Shown here: piece after piece, positions 9,801-16,916 of the stretch
Numbering within the stretch: the first letter of the stretch is position 1
Layout of the letters: each line of letters begins with the position of its first letter
Assembly (NCBI GenBank): GCA_029547805.1
Contig: JAKPOP010000014.1
Location: 124,001-188,000 of the forward strand
Direction: 5' to 3'
Source of the DNA: Deltaproteobacteria bacterium
GTDB taxonomy: Bacteria; Myxococcota_A; UBA9042; DTJE01
DNA: 64,000 nt
The notes under the pieces: model-generated
Told to the model about the DNA's origin: nothing
The model's input: the letters and a program-made list of their open reading frames with translations, nothing else
Database searches by the model: none
Translations under genes and position numbers: made by a program

Positions 9801-10209
9801 TCCCCTGGGGGCCCAGGCGGCGACCGTCCTCCACGGAGTAGACTGCCGTCACCCCTTGTCGCACCAGCTCCCGGGCCTCGGTCTCCGTGATCGTGCCCCC
9901 GCCGCCCGCGAAGACCTTCACATGGGGGGCTCCCAGGTCCCGGAGCCGGTCCACCAGGAACGGGAAGTACTCCATGTGTCCGCCCTGGTAGGACGAGACG
10001 GCCACTGCATCGGCGTCCTCCTGGAGGGCCGCCTCGGCCACCGCGTCGGCGGATCGGTCATGTCCCAGGTGGATCACCTCGGCGCCGGCGGACTGGAGCA
10101 GGCGCCGGACCATCTGGATCGCCGCGTCGTGGCCGTCGAAGAGGCTCGTCGCCGTGACCACCCGAACCGGCCGGGACAGGACTGGCAGGGGGGAAGTGGT
10201 GGATTCCAT
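6805..10209 (-). CDS. icmF: fused isobutyryl-CoA mutase (B12, GTPase chaperone and mutase domains)
   Basis: An adenosylcobalamin-dependent acyl-CoA mutase of the fused IcmF type, interconverting isobutyryl-CoA and butyryl-CoA or similar branched acyl-CoAs. Domain order matches the family: B12-binding domain (about 15-150, with DGHD at 25-28 providing the cobalt-ligating His), MeaB-like G-protein chaperone (about 190-460, P-loop GTGGAGKSS near 208-216, NKAD base-recognition motif), linker, then the TIM-barrel mutase (from about 570, with TSVSMTINGPAP). ERTNRRFHF and HIQTSGRSLHAQ carry the Phe and Gln positions that separate IcmF from methylmalonyl-CoA mutase. Length (1134 residues) is typical. 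Start choice: in-frame ATGs lie at 10221, 10218 and 10209. A TTGACG-17-CATGAT promoter whose -10 covers 10217-10222 places the RNA start at the 10209 ATG, so this mRNA is probably leaderless. Confidence 0.93.
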   Translation of the reverse strand: MESTTSPLPVLSRPVRVVTATSLFDGHDAAIQMVRRLLQSAGAEVIHLGHDRSADAVAEAALQEDADAVAVSSYQGGHMEYFPFLVDRLRDLGAPHVKVFAGGGGTITETEARELVRQGVTAVYSVEDGRRLGPQGMIRDLLGRCQPLVDRRDLPMPPFPRSDDPASVARALSCIEHLHEARDPRLETVRGLLQGMAGPRPPVLGLTGTGGAGKSSLLDEVLIRMGHHFPDRRVAVLAVDPSRRRSGGALLGDRLRFTSASLPRVFVRSVATRRAHLATAEEVPDLLRVLQAAGHDLVVLETAGIGQGSSEVVDLCDLSLYVMTPDFGAPSQLEKIDMLDLADLVALNKADHRGSADALREVRRQVRRNREAFDLPEEALPVFATQASRFGDDGVDALFGALCDLLQQKTGREWSPGPPPPKPVFVPVGVPPERERYLSEIAATCRLWRATVEAQAAEAARADGIRRTLLDLGLDPDGPDEAVATADPTVLDLRRRYREALDRMRPDLRQSLQDFDRESRRHAQDEVTYSVRGQEIRVPATSRTLSGTVVPKVIWPRMRDWGERVRFLGLVNVPGRFPFTAGAFPFKRTHENPTRMFAGEGLPERTNRRFHFLSQGQPAVRLSTAFDSPTLYGEDPDPRPDILGKVGNSGVSVATADDARRLYSGFDLLAPTTSVSMTINGPAPMMLAFFFRTAIDQAVERLLRDRGRLEEARQAARRRFGDDPPVYRGDLPEGHDGTGLALLGTRAEDLLDPAELAEVRSRVLRLVRGTIQADILKEDQAQNTCIFRTDFALRLMGDIQDFFLREQVRNFYSVSISGYHIAEAGANPITQLAFTLANGFTYLEAWRARGMAVDDFAPNLSFFFSNGMEAEYAVIGRVARRIWAVALRDLYGAGERAQQLKYHIQTSGRSLHAQEVAFNDIRTTLQALYAVFDNCQSLHTNAYDEAVTTPTEESVRRALAIQRILQQEFGLSRNENPWQGSDFVEWLTDQVEEAVLREFDRLSERGGVLGAMETRYQRNRIQDESLEYEEKKHSGALPIVGVNTFLDPHREATVSQVPALVRASPGEQQAQVEQVRRFQEAWAPEAAAALDRLRQDALAGRNLFEALLEAAGCCTLGQMTHALYQAGGRYRRNL

Positions 10210-10216
10210 GGGGGCC

Positions 10217-10245
10217 ATCATGCAAGAGACACCGCGGGCCGTCAA
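10217..10245 (-). promoter_or_regulatory. predicted icmF promoter, leaderless
   Basis: On the minus strand TTGACG (10245-10240), a 17-base spacer and CATGAT (10222-10217). The -35 contains the TGA stop codon of the upstream channel gene. The expected RNA start falls within a base or two of ATG 10209. Confidence 0.55.
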
Positions 10246-12890
10246 CCGCTCCGCGGATGCCGGACGCGTCCCCTGGGGAAGGCACCATCGACGGCTTCCA
10301 CGAGCGTCTTTTCGTCCTCGGCAAGGGCGATCAGCGAATCGCCGTCCTCGAGCAGGAACCGGGAGGGCGGGTTCAGGAGGACCTTTCCGGGCAAGGGGGA
10401 ACAGGGGGACTGGAGCAACCAGGCCCGGACGTCGGCAGCGGACTCGGTCGCGGCCGGCAGACAGTCGGGGTCGCCCGAAGGTCGGAAGATCCCGATCGGC
10501 ACGACCCCGGATCGCCGGCTGCCCCGAACGAGCGCCTCTCGGAGCGCGCGCCAGGTTCGGGACGCGGAGGAACGGGGGAGCAGGGCCGTCCAGATCTCCG
10601 CATTGCAGTTCTGGTACGACAGGAGATGGCTGATCACGGTCGAGAAGGACGGATCGAAGGCAGCCCGGGCCAGGAGGTGTTCCAGCAACAGCCGGGTGGG
10701 CGCCGAGACGAGCCAGTCGGTGTTTGGAATCAGCAGGTCGTTGGCATTCTCGGTGTCGGAGTCGATGACGGTCCAGGGGTGCCGGGATCCCCGGGAGCGG
10801 TGGTTCTCTTCGGACCCGGCCCGCGCCCGGACCCCCTCCTGCAGGGTCGCTTGCCGGGCACTCGGTTCGGCACCGGGAACCGATGCGAGCCGGATGGCCC
10901 GGACGACCCGGAGGGGGTGGAAGCCCTGTCCGGCGGGCTTGCCGTCGATCTCGGTTCGTTCGCCCAGCACGATCACCCGTCGGGAGGTCGCCGGGCACAG
11001 GAGCCGCAGGTCGGCCATGACCTCGGCGTCCAGGTCATGCAACAGGACTCCACGGATCCGCAGCAGTCGGTTCCTCAGGCGGACCGGCAGGTTCTTCGCA
11101 ACGATGTGAACGATCGGAAGCCGGAGGGGACCCGGACTTCGGAGGACCTCGACCAGGCGGAACAGGGCATCGTGGGCATTGATCACGATCACGTGCCCGG
11201 CGTATCGCTTGCGCCAGAGGGCGCGCCCGGTGGTGAAGAGCGCGGTGAGGCTCGCGGTGAACCAGGCCAGGATGCCGAGCCCGCCGAGCGTCGTCAGGAT
11301 CCCGATGAATCGCGACCAGGGACTCTTGAGGCGATCGGACTCGAAGTTCCCGGTGGCGAAGGAGGCCATGGACCAGAACGCGTCCATGACCTTCTGGATC
11401 GCCGGGTTGATCGGTTGCTCGATCTGCTGCACCGTGAACGCCGAGACCCACATCAAGGCCAGGACCGAGACGATTGGCCATGCGGGGTTCTCGAACTGGT
11501 TGCGCATGTTCCCGAGCAGGGGGTGGCGGCCTCGTTTCAGACGGTTTCGAAGCAGCCACACCGACATCAGGAAGACGGCCACGGAGACGAGCAGCAGGGA
11601 CGGGCGGCCCCAGGATCGGGCCAGTTCCTGTCGCAGCCGGATGCGGGCCGCCGGGTGGAGATCCATCCGGTCCTCGTCGCCGAAGTCCCTCCATTTCAGG
11701 CGGATGCTGGACGAGGAGACCCCGCTGCCGTCAGTCGAGTCCAGGTGTTCCAGGGCCTGGAGCACCTCTTCCACCTCCTGATCCGTGGGGGCATCGAGAT
11801 GGGCCGTATTGGTGACCAGCACGGTGTCCACGCAGATGGTCTGGACGGTCCTCGGCCCCATGCCCGGGTAGGTGCCCTTCGGGATCTCGCAGGGACGAAA
11901 GTAGGGATGCGCCTCGATCAGCCGGCGGACCACATCGTCGGGAAGGGACTGGATGGTGACCAGGCCCTCCCGGATCAGGCGGGCCACTTCCTGGTCTCCG
12001 GGGGAGATCGTCCGGATCATCGCCAGGAGATTCGATTCGGGGTTGCCGATTTCCTCGATGGCCTCCTTCCATGTTCCAGGAAACGCCACATCCGAGGCGA
12101 CCAGTCCGGCGGCGCCCAGGATCGTCCTGGCGGTCTCGTAGCTGCCGGACAGGGGAGTCCCGAAGAAGACCCGGTAGTTTCCAAGGGTCGAGAAGTCCTC
12201 GATGATCAACGGGCTGCGAACCAGCAGATGGACGCTCTCGTCTCCGACCCCCGCAACGACCTTCAGGTTCGCCTGGCTGGCGAGCCACGGGGAGATCCCG
12301 CACATCCAGAGGGACCGACGGATGTCCTGGTTCCGGATCCAGGTGGACAGGTCCACGAGTCGATCCTGCTGGGACAGGACGGTTTCCGGCGGGCAGAGGG
12401 ATGTCTTCCCCGGGTCGACTGGCCCGAACCATCCCCAGCATTGCTCCGGCAGACAGTCGCACCGTGTCTCCTGGTCGAGGCAGGGCCAGCTTCCCAGCGG
12501 GAGGACCGGAGACGTCGGTCGTTTCAGGAACGCCGACAGATGTTCTTGCAGGTCGTTGGCCGCCTCCGGGGAACCGGCAATCACCGCCTCGGAGGCGATG
12601 TCGTACTGGAGCAGGGCGAAGGCCACCTGACCATCGAGGAGCGACTCGATGTTCTGGCACGACCCGTCGCTGGCCACGATCCGCATGCGCACCGAGGCAT
12701 TGTTCGAGACCAGTCGTTGCCTCAGGGTCTCGGCGATGCCGTACATCCCGCCACCCGGTCGGCCTGCGCCGATCCGGCATTCCCGGGCTCCGGATCGCCC
12801 GGGCAGCAGGAGACAGAGGGACAGCAGCAAGGCACCGCAGGACTGGAATTCCCGGTGGAAGACCGTTGCCTGGGGAAGCGCCTTTCTCAT
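10242..12890 (-). CDS. TAXI solute-binding domain fused to CASTOR/POLLUX-like ion channel with RCK domain
   Basis: About 882 residues. Order: signal sequence (about 17-32); periplasmic TAXI-family (TRAP-type, NMT1-like) solute-binding domain (about 40-425), shown by GAGRPGGGMYGIAETL and NIESLLDGQVAFALLQYD; a Cys-rich insert at 137-166; transmembrane helices at about 430-447 and 470-488; pore helix and filter DAFWSMASFATGNF (about 503-516); inner helix about 526-552; then a cytoplasmic Rossmann-type RCK domain (HVIVINAHDALFRLVEVL onward) with a C-terminal RCK_C-like tail. The pore resembles CASTOR/POLLUX (DALWxxxxFVADSGN) rather than the potassium TVGYG filter. It ends 32 bases before the icmF start and overlaps its upstream partner as ATGA. 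The architecture implies a channel gated by an extracytoplasmic ligand, like GluR0 but with an unrelated sensor. Domains are convincing; ligand and ion are unknown. Confidence 0.85.
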   Translation of the reverse strand: MRKALPQATVFHREFQSCGALLLSLCLLLPGRSGARECRIGAGRPGGGMYGIAETLRQRLVSNNASVRMRIVASDGSCQNIESLLDGQVAFALLQYDIASEAVIAGSPEAANDLQEHLSAFLKRPTSPVLPLGSWPCLDQETRCDCLPEQCWGWFGPVDPGKTSLCPPETVLSQQDRLVDLSTWIRNQDIRRSLWMCGISPWLASQANLKVVAGVGDESVHLLVRSPLIIEDFSTLGNYRVFFGTPLSGSYETARTILGAAGLVASDVAFPGTWKEAIEEIGNPESNLLAMIRTISPGDQEVARLIREGLVTIQSLPDDVVRRLIEAHPYFRPCEIPKGTYPGMGPRTVQTICVDTVLVTNTAHLDAPTDQEVEEVLQALEHLDSTDGSGVSSSSIRLKWRDFGDEDRMDLHPAARIRLRQELARSWGRPSLLLVSVAVFLMSVWLLRNRLKRGRHPLLGNMRNQFENPAWPIVSVLALMWVSAFTVQQIEQPINPAIQKVMDAFWSMASFATGNFESDRLKSPWSRFIGILTTLGGLGILAWFTASLTALFTTGRALWRKRYAGHVIVINAHDALFRLVEVLRSPGPLRLPIVHIVAKNLPVRLRNRLLRIRGVLLHDLDAEVMADLRLLCPATSRRVIVLGERTEIDGKPAGQGFHPLRVVRAIRLASVPGAEPSARQATLQEGVRARAGSEENHRSRGSRHPWTVIDSDTENANDLLIPNTDWLVSAPTRLLLEHLLARAAFDPSFSTVISHLLSYQNCNAEIWTALLPRSSASRTWRALREALVRGSRRSGVVPIGIFRPSGDPDCLPAATESAADVRAWLLQSPCSPLPGKVLLNPPSRFLLEDGDSLIALAEDEKTLVEAVDGAFPRGRVRHPRSG

Positions 12891-13753
12891 GACTGCCTCG
12901 AACCGGCCCGCGAGGCCGCCTCGTCGAGTTCCTCCCAGGTGAACGTCCTGGGGGCCAGGATCACCAGGGAGGTGGCCGCCGCCAGTGGGAAGTCGTATCC
13001 CGGGGCCAGGAAGATTCCCGATTCCGCCGCAAGGGATGCCCCGCGGACCAGCCGCATCCAGAGGGACCGGGAGGCATCGGCCTGGGACTGCCGCACGCCC
13101 AGCAGGGAGATGGGGGTCCCATCCGGGAGTTCGTCCAGGCCGATCAATGCGTCGCCGAAGGTCCTGGAACGCAGCGTCTCCGGAACTGGCGCCTCCAGCA
13201 GCATCTCCTGTCCGGCGATGATCTCCTCGATGGCGCGGAAGGCGGCCACGTCCATCGAGGCCGATGCCAGGAGGGTCGCCCTCAGGGAGTCCTCGTGGAG
13301 GATGGTGCAGTCCGGGAAGGTCGAGAAGTCGGGTTGGGCATCGGGGTCCGCAATCACCACGACCAGGTGGGGGGAAGGCCGATTCTTCCGGCCGGCCCTC
13401 AGGCACGAGCAGATCCGCCGGGAATGGGAGTCCGGGTCGGGCAGGGACCGGTCCGGCAGCACCAGCAGGGAATGGGCCGATTCGGGGTGGATCGCTTCGA
13501 TCATGGCCTCGAGGGAGGGCCAGTCCTCCGGACACTGGAGATACTCCACGATGTCGTTCCACGCCGGGGACAGGGAGGAGGCGAAGTGCGTCCAGCAGGA
13601 GGGGTCGCCCTTGCCGACCAGGAGGATCCGGAGACACCGCGGAAGGGAGGCGGAGGGAATCGTCCCGGCATGCTCCAGGAGTGCCAGTGGAAGGTGTTTC
13701 CACCTGGGTTCCCACCCGAAGACGAGGATGCGGCGGGGGTCGTCGTTCGACAT
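12887..13753 (-). CDS. cytoplasmic RCK-type partner of the channel (CASTOR/POLLUX second RCK-like)
   Basis: A 288-residue soluble protein starting at ATG 13753. It begins RRILVFGWEPRWKHLPLALL, like the nucleotide-binding repeat that follows the pore in CASTOR/POLLUX proteins (LICGWxxxxxxML). Later come HSLLVLPDRSLPDPDSHSR and PSPHLVVVIADPDAQPD, the same pattern as the plant channels' ILILADESVxDSxxHSDSR stretch, and a C-terminal beta-rich RCK_C-like part ending VILAPRTFTWEEL. There is no signal peptide or membrane segment. Its stop overlaps the channel start as ATGA, so the two are coupled. In CASTOR/POLLUX both RCK units are in one chain; here the second seems to be encoded as a separate subunit, upstream of the pore gene. 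A gating-ring role is inferred. Confidence 0.72.
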   Translation of the reverse strand: MSNDDPRRILVFGWEPRWKHLPLALLEHAGTIPSASLPRCLRILLVGKGDPSCWTHFASSLSPAWNDIVEYLQCPEDWPSLEAMIEAIHPESAHSLLVLPDRSLPDPDSHSRRICSCLRAGRKNRPSPHLVVVIADPDAQPDFSTFPDCTILHEDSLRATLLASASMDVAAFRAIEEIIAGQEMLLEAPVPETLRSRTFGDALIGLDELPDGTPISLLGVRQSQADASRSLWMRLVRGASLAAESGIFLAPGYDFPLAAATSLVILAPRTFTWEELDEAASRAGSRQS

Positions 13754-13787
13754 CTGCGAGGGCCCTTCGTTGGACTGATCAGCGGAT

Positions 13788-13816
13788 GTTCTAGATGGAG
13801 TTCCCGATGGAGTCAA
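13788..13816 (-). promoter_or_regulatory. predicted sigma-70 promoter for the channel operon
   Basis: Minus strand TTGACT (13816-13811), 17-base spacer, TAGAAC (13793-13788). The RNA would start near 13781, leaving about 27 bases before ATG 13753. This rules out the earlier ATG at 13897. Confidence 0.6.
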
Positions 13817-13913
13817 CCGGGAATGATCCCGACCGCCCGGAGGGGAGGGACGCCGGGGCGTGGCGGCCCGATGGTCGGGAGCGAAGCGCTCGGTCATGCA
13901 GGGCCGGTCGATG

Positions 13914-13922
13914 TGGTATCGT
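13914..13922 (+). promoter_or_regulatory. possible extended -10 promoter for the nitrilase gene
   Basis: TGGTATCGT fits an extended -10 (TG-n-TATnnT) about 55 bases before ATG 13978. No good -35 is present. Confidence 0.35.
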
Positions 13923-13977
13923 CGATGCCCTGGGAACGGATCGGGTGTTTCGAGACCTCGGTCGGGAGAGATCGACG

Positions 13978-14772
13978 ATGCGGGTCGGCTTTCTCCAGAC
14001 GAGCCCCCGGCGGTTGCAACGGGAGGCGAACCTCCTGGAGGTGGATGGGTTGCTGGCGGGGGCGCCGGCAGCGGACCTCTGGGTCCTGCCGGAACTCTTC
14101 TCCTCGGGGTATCTCTTTCGGGACCGGGAAGAGGCGGAGGGGCTGGCCGAGGCGGTCCCGGAGGGGCCCACCACCGTCGCGCTGGTCTCCTGGGCCCGGC
14201 GCCACCGGTCGGCCCTGGTGGCCGGCGTGCTGGAGCGGGGTCCCTCGGGCCGCCTGTTCAACAGCGCGGTGGCGGTCGATGCCTCGGGTCTCCGGGGCCT
14301 CTATCGCAAGGTCCATCTCTTCGGGACCGAGAAGGGCTGGGCGACGCCCGGAGACCTGCCCTTCCCGGTGCTGGAACTCGCCGGGGCCCGGGTCGGGGTG
14401 ATGATCTGCTTCGACTGGAGGTTCCCCGAGGTCGCACGGACGCTGGCGCTGGCCGGGGCCCAGGTGATTGCCCATCCCTCGAACCTGGTCCTGCCCCATG
14501 CGCCGGAGGCGATGGTGACCCGGGCGCTGGAGAACCGGGTCTTCACGATCACGTGCGACCGGGTCGGGTCCGACGAGGCCGGTGGGCAAAGGGTGTCGTT
14601 CATCGGCCGCAGCCGTGTCGTCGGTCCCGACGGAGAGGTGATCGCCGAGGGACCCCCGGGGGACCCGGCGGTCGCGGTGGTCGAGATCGACCCGCGACGG
14701 GCCGACGACAAGAGGGTCGGGGAGGCCAACGACCTCTTCGGAGACCGGCGGCCGGACCGCTATCGCCTGTGA
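13978..14772 (+). CDS. carbon-nitrogen hydrolase (nitrilase superfamily amidase)
   Basis: A 264-residue cytoplasmic hydrolase of the nitrilase superfamily, which cleaves amide or carbamoyl C-N bonds through a Glu-Lys-Cys triad. The triad is visible: Glu39 in LPELFSSGY, Lys111 in YRKVHLF and Cys144 in MICFDWRFPE. The length is normal. The sequence is closest in feel to the omega-amidase/predicted amidohydrolase branch, but the substrate cannot be read from it. The reading frame is open back to 13795, but ATG 13978 is preceded by GGGAGAG and begins directly with the first beta-strand (MRVGFLQTSP), so it is preferred. It is transcribed away from the channel operon and converges on the gene ending at 14877. 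Confidence 0.88.
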   Translation: MRVGFLQTSPRRLQREANLLEVDGLLAGAPAADLWVLPELFSSGYLFRDREEAEGLAEAVPEGPTTVALVSWARRHRSALVAGVLERGPSGRLFNSAVAVDASGLRGLYRKVHLFGTEKGWATPGDLPFPVLELAGARVGVMICFDWRFPEVARTLALAGAQVIAHPSNLVLPHAPEAMVTRALENRVFTITCDRVGSDEAGGQRVSFIGRSRVVGPDGEVIAEGPPGDPAVAVVEIDPRRADDKRVGEANDLFGDRRPDRYRL

Positions 14773-14876
14773 CCGAGGACCCTCGCAACGGGGGCATGGC
14801 GCCGCGACCGGTGTCCGGCGTGCAGAGAGGGGTCGAGCCGTTCCTCCGGTGCAGGCGATTCGGGATCGAGAGGGAA

Positions 14877-15860
14877 TCAGAGGCGGTTTTCCGAGGCCTC
14901 GGGCAGCCGGGAGGGGGCGATCTCGGGCGCCGAGGCCGGAGGGCCCGGAGGCAGCCCTGCATCGCGTCGCGCCGCGTCCCGAAGGCGCCGGACCTCCTCC
15001 ATCTCGGGGGTCGTGGCCGGGGCCCGCTCGGGCGAAGGCGTTGCCTGGACGATGGGGGCCTCGGCCGTACCGGTGCCCTTCGGAGGCTCCGGGGTCCCGT
15101 ACCGGGCGGCCATGCGGTGGTAGAGGGCCCGGGCCTCGGGGGACCCCGATTGTTCCGCCAGGTCCCGCAGTTCTGCAAGGCGGGCCGCCTGGGCCGCCGG
15201 GAGGGTGGCGTAGTTCTGGGCCCCCCGCTGGAGGTCCTCGACGACCTGCAGCGCCCGCTCCATGGCCTCGGCCCGCTGCCGTGGCGGCACCTCCGAAGGG
15301 ACCTCGGCAGGCGCCTGGGAGGCCTCCGGGGACGGGGGGCCCGAGGCGTCCGGGGAGGCGGCCCGAGGCGGAGACCCGCCGGTGCGGTCGGCGGCCCGCT
15401 GGGCCTCCTGGGACAGGCGGTCATCGACCGTGGCCCGGCAGGCGGCAAACCCTCCGGTCGGGGGCACCAGGGTGCCGTCCTGGGCGATGGGCAGGCAGGC
15501 CTCCGGGGGGATCCGAAGGACATTGCAGCGGTCGAAGACGTAGGCACGGCACTCGGTATTGGGCACCGGCGCCGGGGGTGCCGAGGGGGTCCGGGGACCC
15601 GGCGGGAGGAGACGGGTCGGGGGTTCGGTTCCCGGGGAGGGATTCGCTCCGGGGGTCTCCACGACGGAGGATGCCGGCGGGGGGACTGGTTCCAGGACTT
15701 GCGGAGGCAGGGCCCGGTCGTGGCGCACCCAGTCGATCCACAGGGGCAGCGAGAGGGCCATCAGCAGGAAGACCACCGCCAAGGCGACGGTGGCCCGGTA
15801 CCGAGGTCCCCGGGGAGGTGCGGGCCTTCTTCCGGGTCTCTGGGACGGCGGCAGGCTCAC
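14877..15860 (-). CDS. single-pass membrane protein, Pro/Ala-rich, unknown
   Basis: A 327-residue protein with a short basic, Pro-rich cytoplasmic N-terminus, one transmembrane helix (about 26-46, ATVALAVVFLLMALSLPLW) and a long extracytoplasmic part. That part is rich in Pro, Ala and Glu, apart from a compact Cys-containing segment around 100-145 (TECRAYVFDRC, EACLPIAQDG, AACRATVDDRL) with four Cys that could pair. A charged, possibly helical region follows (ERALQVVEDLQ to RALYHRMAARYG). I do not recognise the family. ATG 15860 has GGAGGAAG upstream. It is divergent from the GT2 gene at 15906 and may share its promoter region. Real coding is supported by codon pattern and start context. Confidence 0.6.
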   Translation of the reverse strand: MSLPPSQRPGRRPAPPRGPRYRATVALAVVFLLMALSLPLWIDWVRHDRALPPQVLEPVPPPASSVVETPGANPSPGTEPPTRLLPPGPRTPSAPPAPVPNTECRAYVFDRCNVLRIPPEACLPIAQDGTLVPPTGGFAACRATVDDRLSQEAQRAADRTGGSPPRAASPDASGPPSPEASQAPAEVPSEVPPRQRAEAMERALQVVEDLQRGAQNYATLPAAQAARLAELRDLAEQSGSPEARALYHRMAARYGTPEPPKGTGTAEAPIVQATPSPERAPATTPEMEEVRRLRDAARRDAGLPPGPPASAPEIAPSRLPEASENRL

Positions 15861-15889
15861 GGGCGCGCTTCCTCCAGTCCAGGCCCCCT

Positions 15890-15898
15890 ATGATACCA
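15890..15898 (-). promoter_or_regulatory. possible extended -10 promoter in divergent region
   Basis: Minus strand TGGTATCAT upstream of ATG 15860. Read on the plus strand the same spot gives TATGAT (15889-15894), which could serve the GT2 gene at 15906. Confidence 0.35.
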
Positions 15899-15905
15899 TG
15901 CCTCC

Positions 15906-16898
15906 ATGAACGGACTGGACCTGTCGCTGGTCATCCCGGTCTTCAATGAGGAGCAGAGTCTTCGTCCCCTGCACCGGGAGATCCGGGCGGCCCTCGACCC
16001 GACGGGATGGTCCTACGAGGTGCTGTTCTGCGATGACGGCAGCCGGGACGGGAGCCTCGACGTCCTGAGGGCCCTGGCCAACGAGGACTCCCGGGTGAAG
16101 GTGCTCGTGATGGCCCGCAACTACGGGCAGACCGCGGCGCTGGATGCGGGGTTCCACCATGCCTCGGGGCGGGTGGTCGTCCCGTTGGACGCCGACCTCC
16201 AGAACGACCCCGCGGACATCCCGGACCTGGTCCGGCGGCTCCAGCGGGAGAACGTCGATGTCGTTTCGGGGTGGCGCCGCAGCCGCCAGGACCCCTTCTG
16301 GACCAAGACCCTGCCGAGCCGCATCGCGAACCGGCTGGTCTCCTGGGTGACCCGGGTGCCGCTGCACGACTATGGATGCACGATGAAGGCCTACCGGACG
16401 GAATTTCTCCGGGAGGTTCGCCTCTACGGGGAGATGCACCGCCTGATCCCGGCCTATGTCGTCTGGGCCGGCGGGCGAGTCGTGGAGCAGGAGGTGCATC
16501 ATCGCCCCCGGCAGTTCGGCCAGAGCAAATACAACCTCTCGAAGACCCTGCGGTTGCTGCTGGACCTGCTGACGGTCCGGTTTCTCCTGGGCTACACCTC
16601 CAAGCCCCTGTATTTCATCGGGAAGTATGGCGTCTGGACGCTCCTGCTCGGGATGCTGTGCTTTGCGTGGGTGCTGGTGAAGAAGGCCATCTGGGGCCAG
16701 CCCCTCTACACGGACCCCTTCTTCCCCGTCTCGATCTTCCTGTTGCTGGCCGGGGTCCAGATCCTGCTGTCGGGGCTGCTGGCGGAACTGACGATGCGGA
16801 CCTACTTCGAGAGCCAGGGGAAGACCCCCTGGCGACTCCGCGGGACCCTGAACCTCGCGACCCCGTCGGACTCGCCGGAGCGGGACCGGGAGTCCTGA
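15906..16898 (+). CDS. GT2 glycosyltransferase, undecaprenyl-phosphate sugar transferase type
   Basis: A 330-residue family-2 glycosyltransferase of the DPM1/ArnC/GtrB branch, which puts a sugar from a nucleotide donor onto undecaprenyl phosphate at the inner membrane. The catalytic domain (about 5-220) shows LVIPVFNEEQSL, the CDDGSRDGS nucleotide loop and the metal-binding PLDADLQNDPADIPDL (DxD-type). Two C-terminal transmembrane helices follow (about 242-262 and 277-297), as expected for GtrB/ArnC. The next gene, asparagine synthase, starts 18 bases after the stop and is probably in the same operon, an association common in cell-surface polysaccharide loci. The sugar donor is unknown. Confidence 0.88.
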   Translation: MNGLDLSLVIPVFNEEQSLRPLHREIRAALDPTGWSYEVLFCDDGSRDGSLDVLRALANEDSRVKVLVMARNYGQTAALDAGFHHASGRVVVPLDADLQNDPADIPDLVRRLQRENVDVVSGWRRSRQDPFWTKTLPSRIANRLVSWVTRVPLHDYGCTMKAYRTEFLREVRLYGEMHRLIPAYVVWAGGRVVEQEVHHRPRQFGQSKYNLSKTLRLLLDLLTVRFLLGYTSKPLYFIGKYGVWTLLLGMLCFAWVLVKKAIWGQPLYTDPFFPVSIFLLLAGVQILLSGLLAELTMRTYFESQGKTPWRLRGTLNLATPSDSPERDRES

Positions 16899-16916
16899 GG
16901 GACCGGGAGGCCTCCG

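Noticed and set aside
10222-10998. N-terminal extension of icmF
   Set aside because: The frame is open into the channel gene, but the residues are a shadow of the channel's RCK-coding sequence; IcmF proteins start close to the B12-binding domain.
13795-13977. N-terminal extension of the nitrilase gene
   Set aside because: The extra 61 residues have no family counterpart, and ATG 13978 has a ribosome site and begins at the first core strand.
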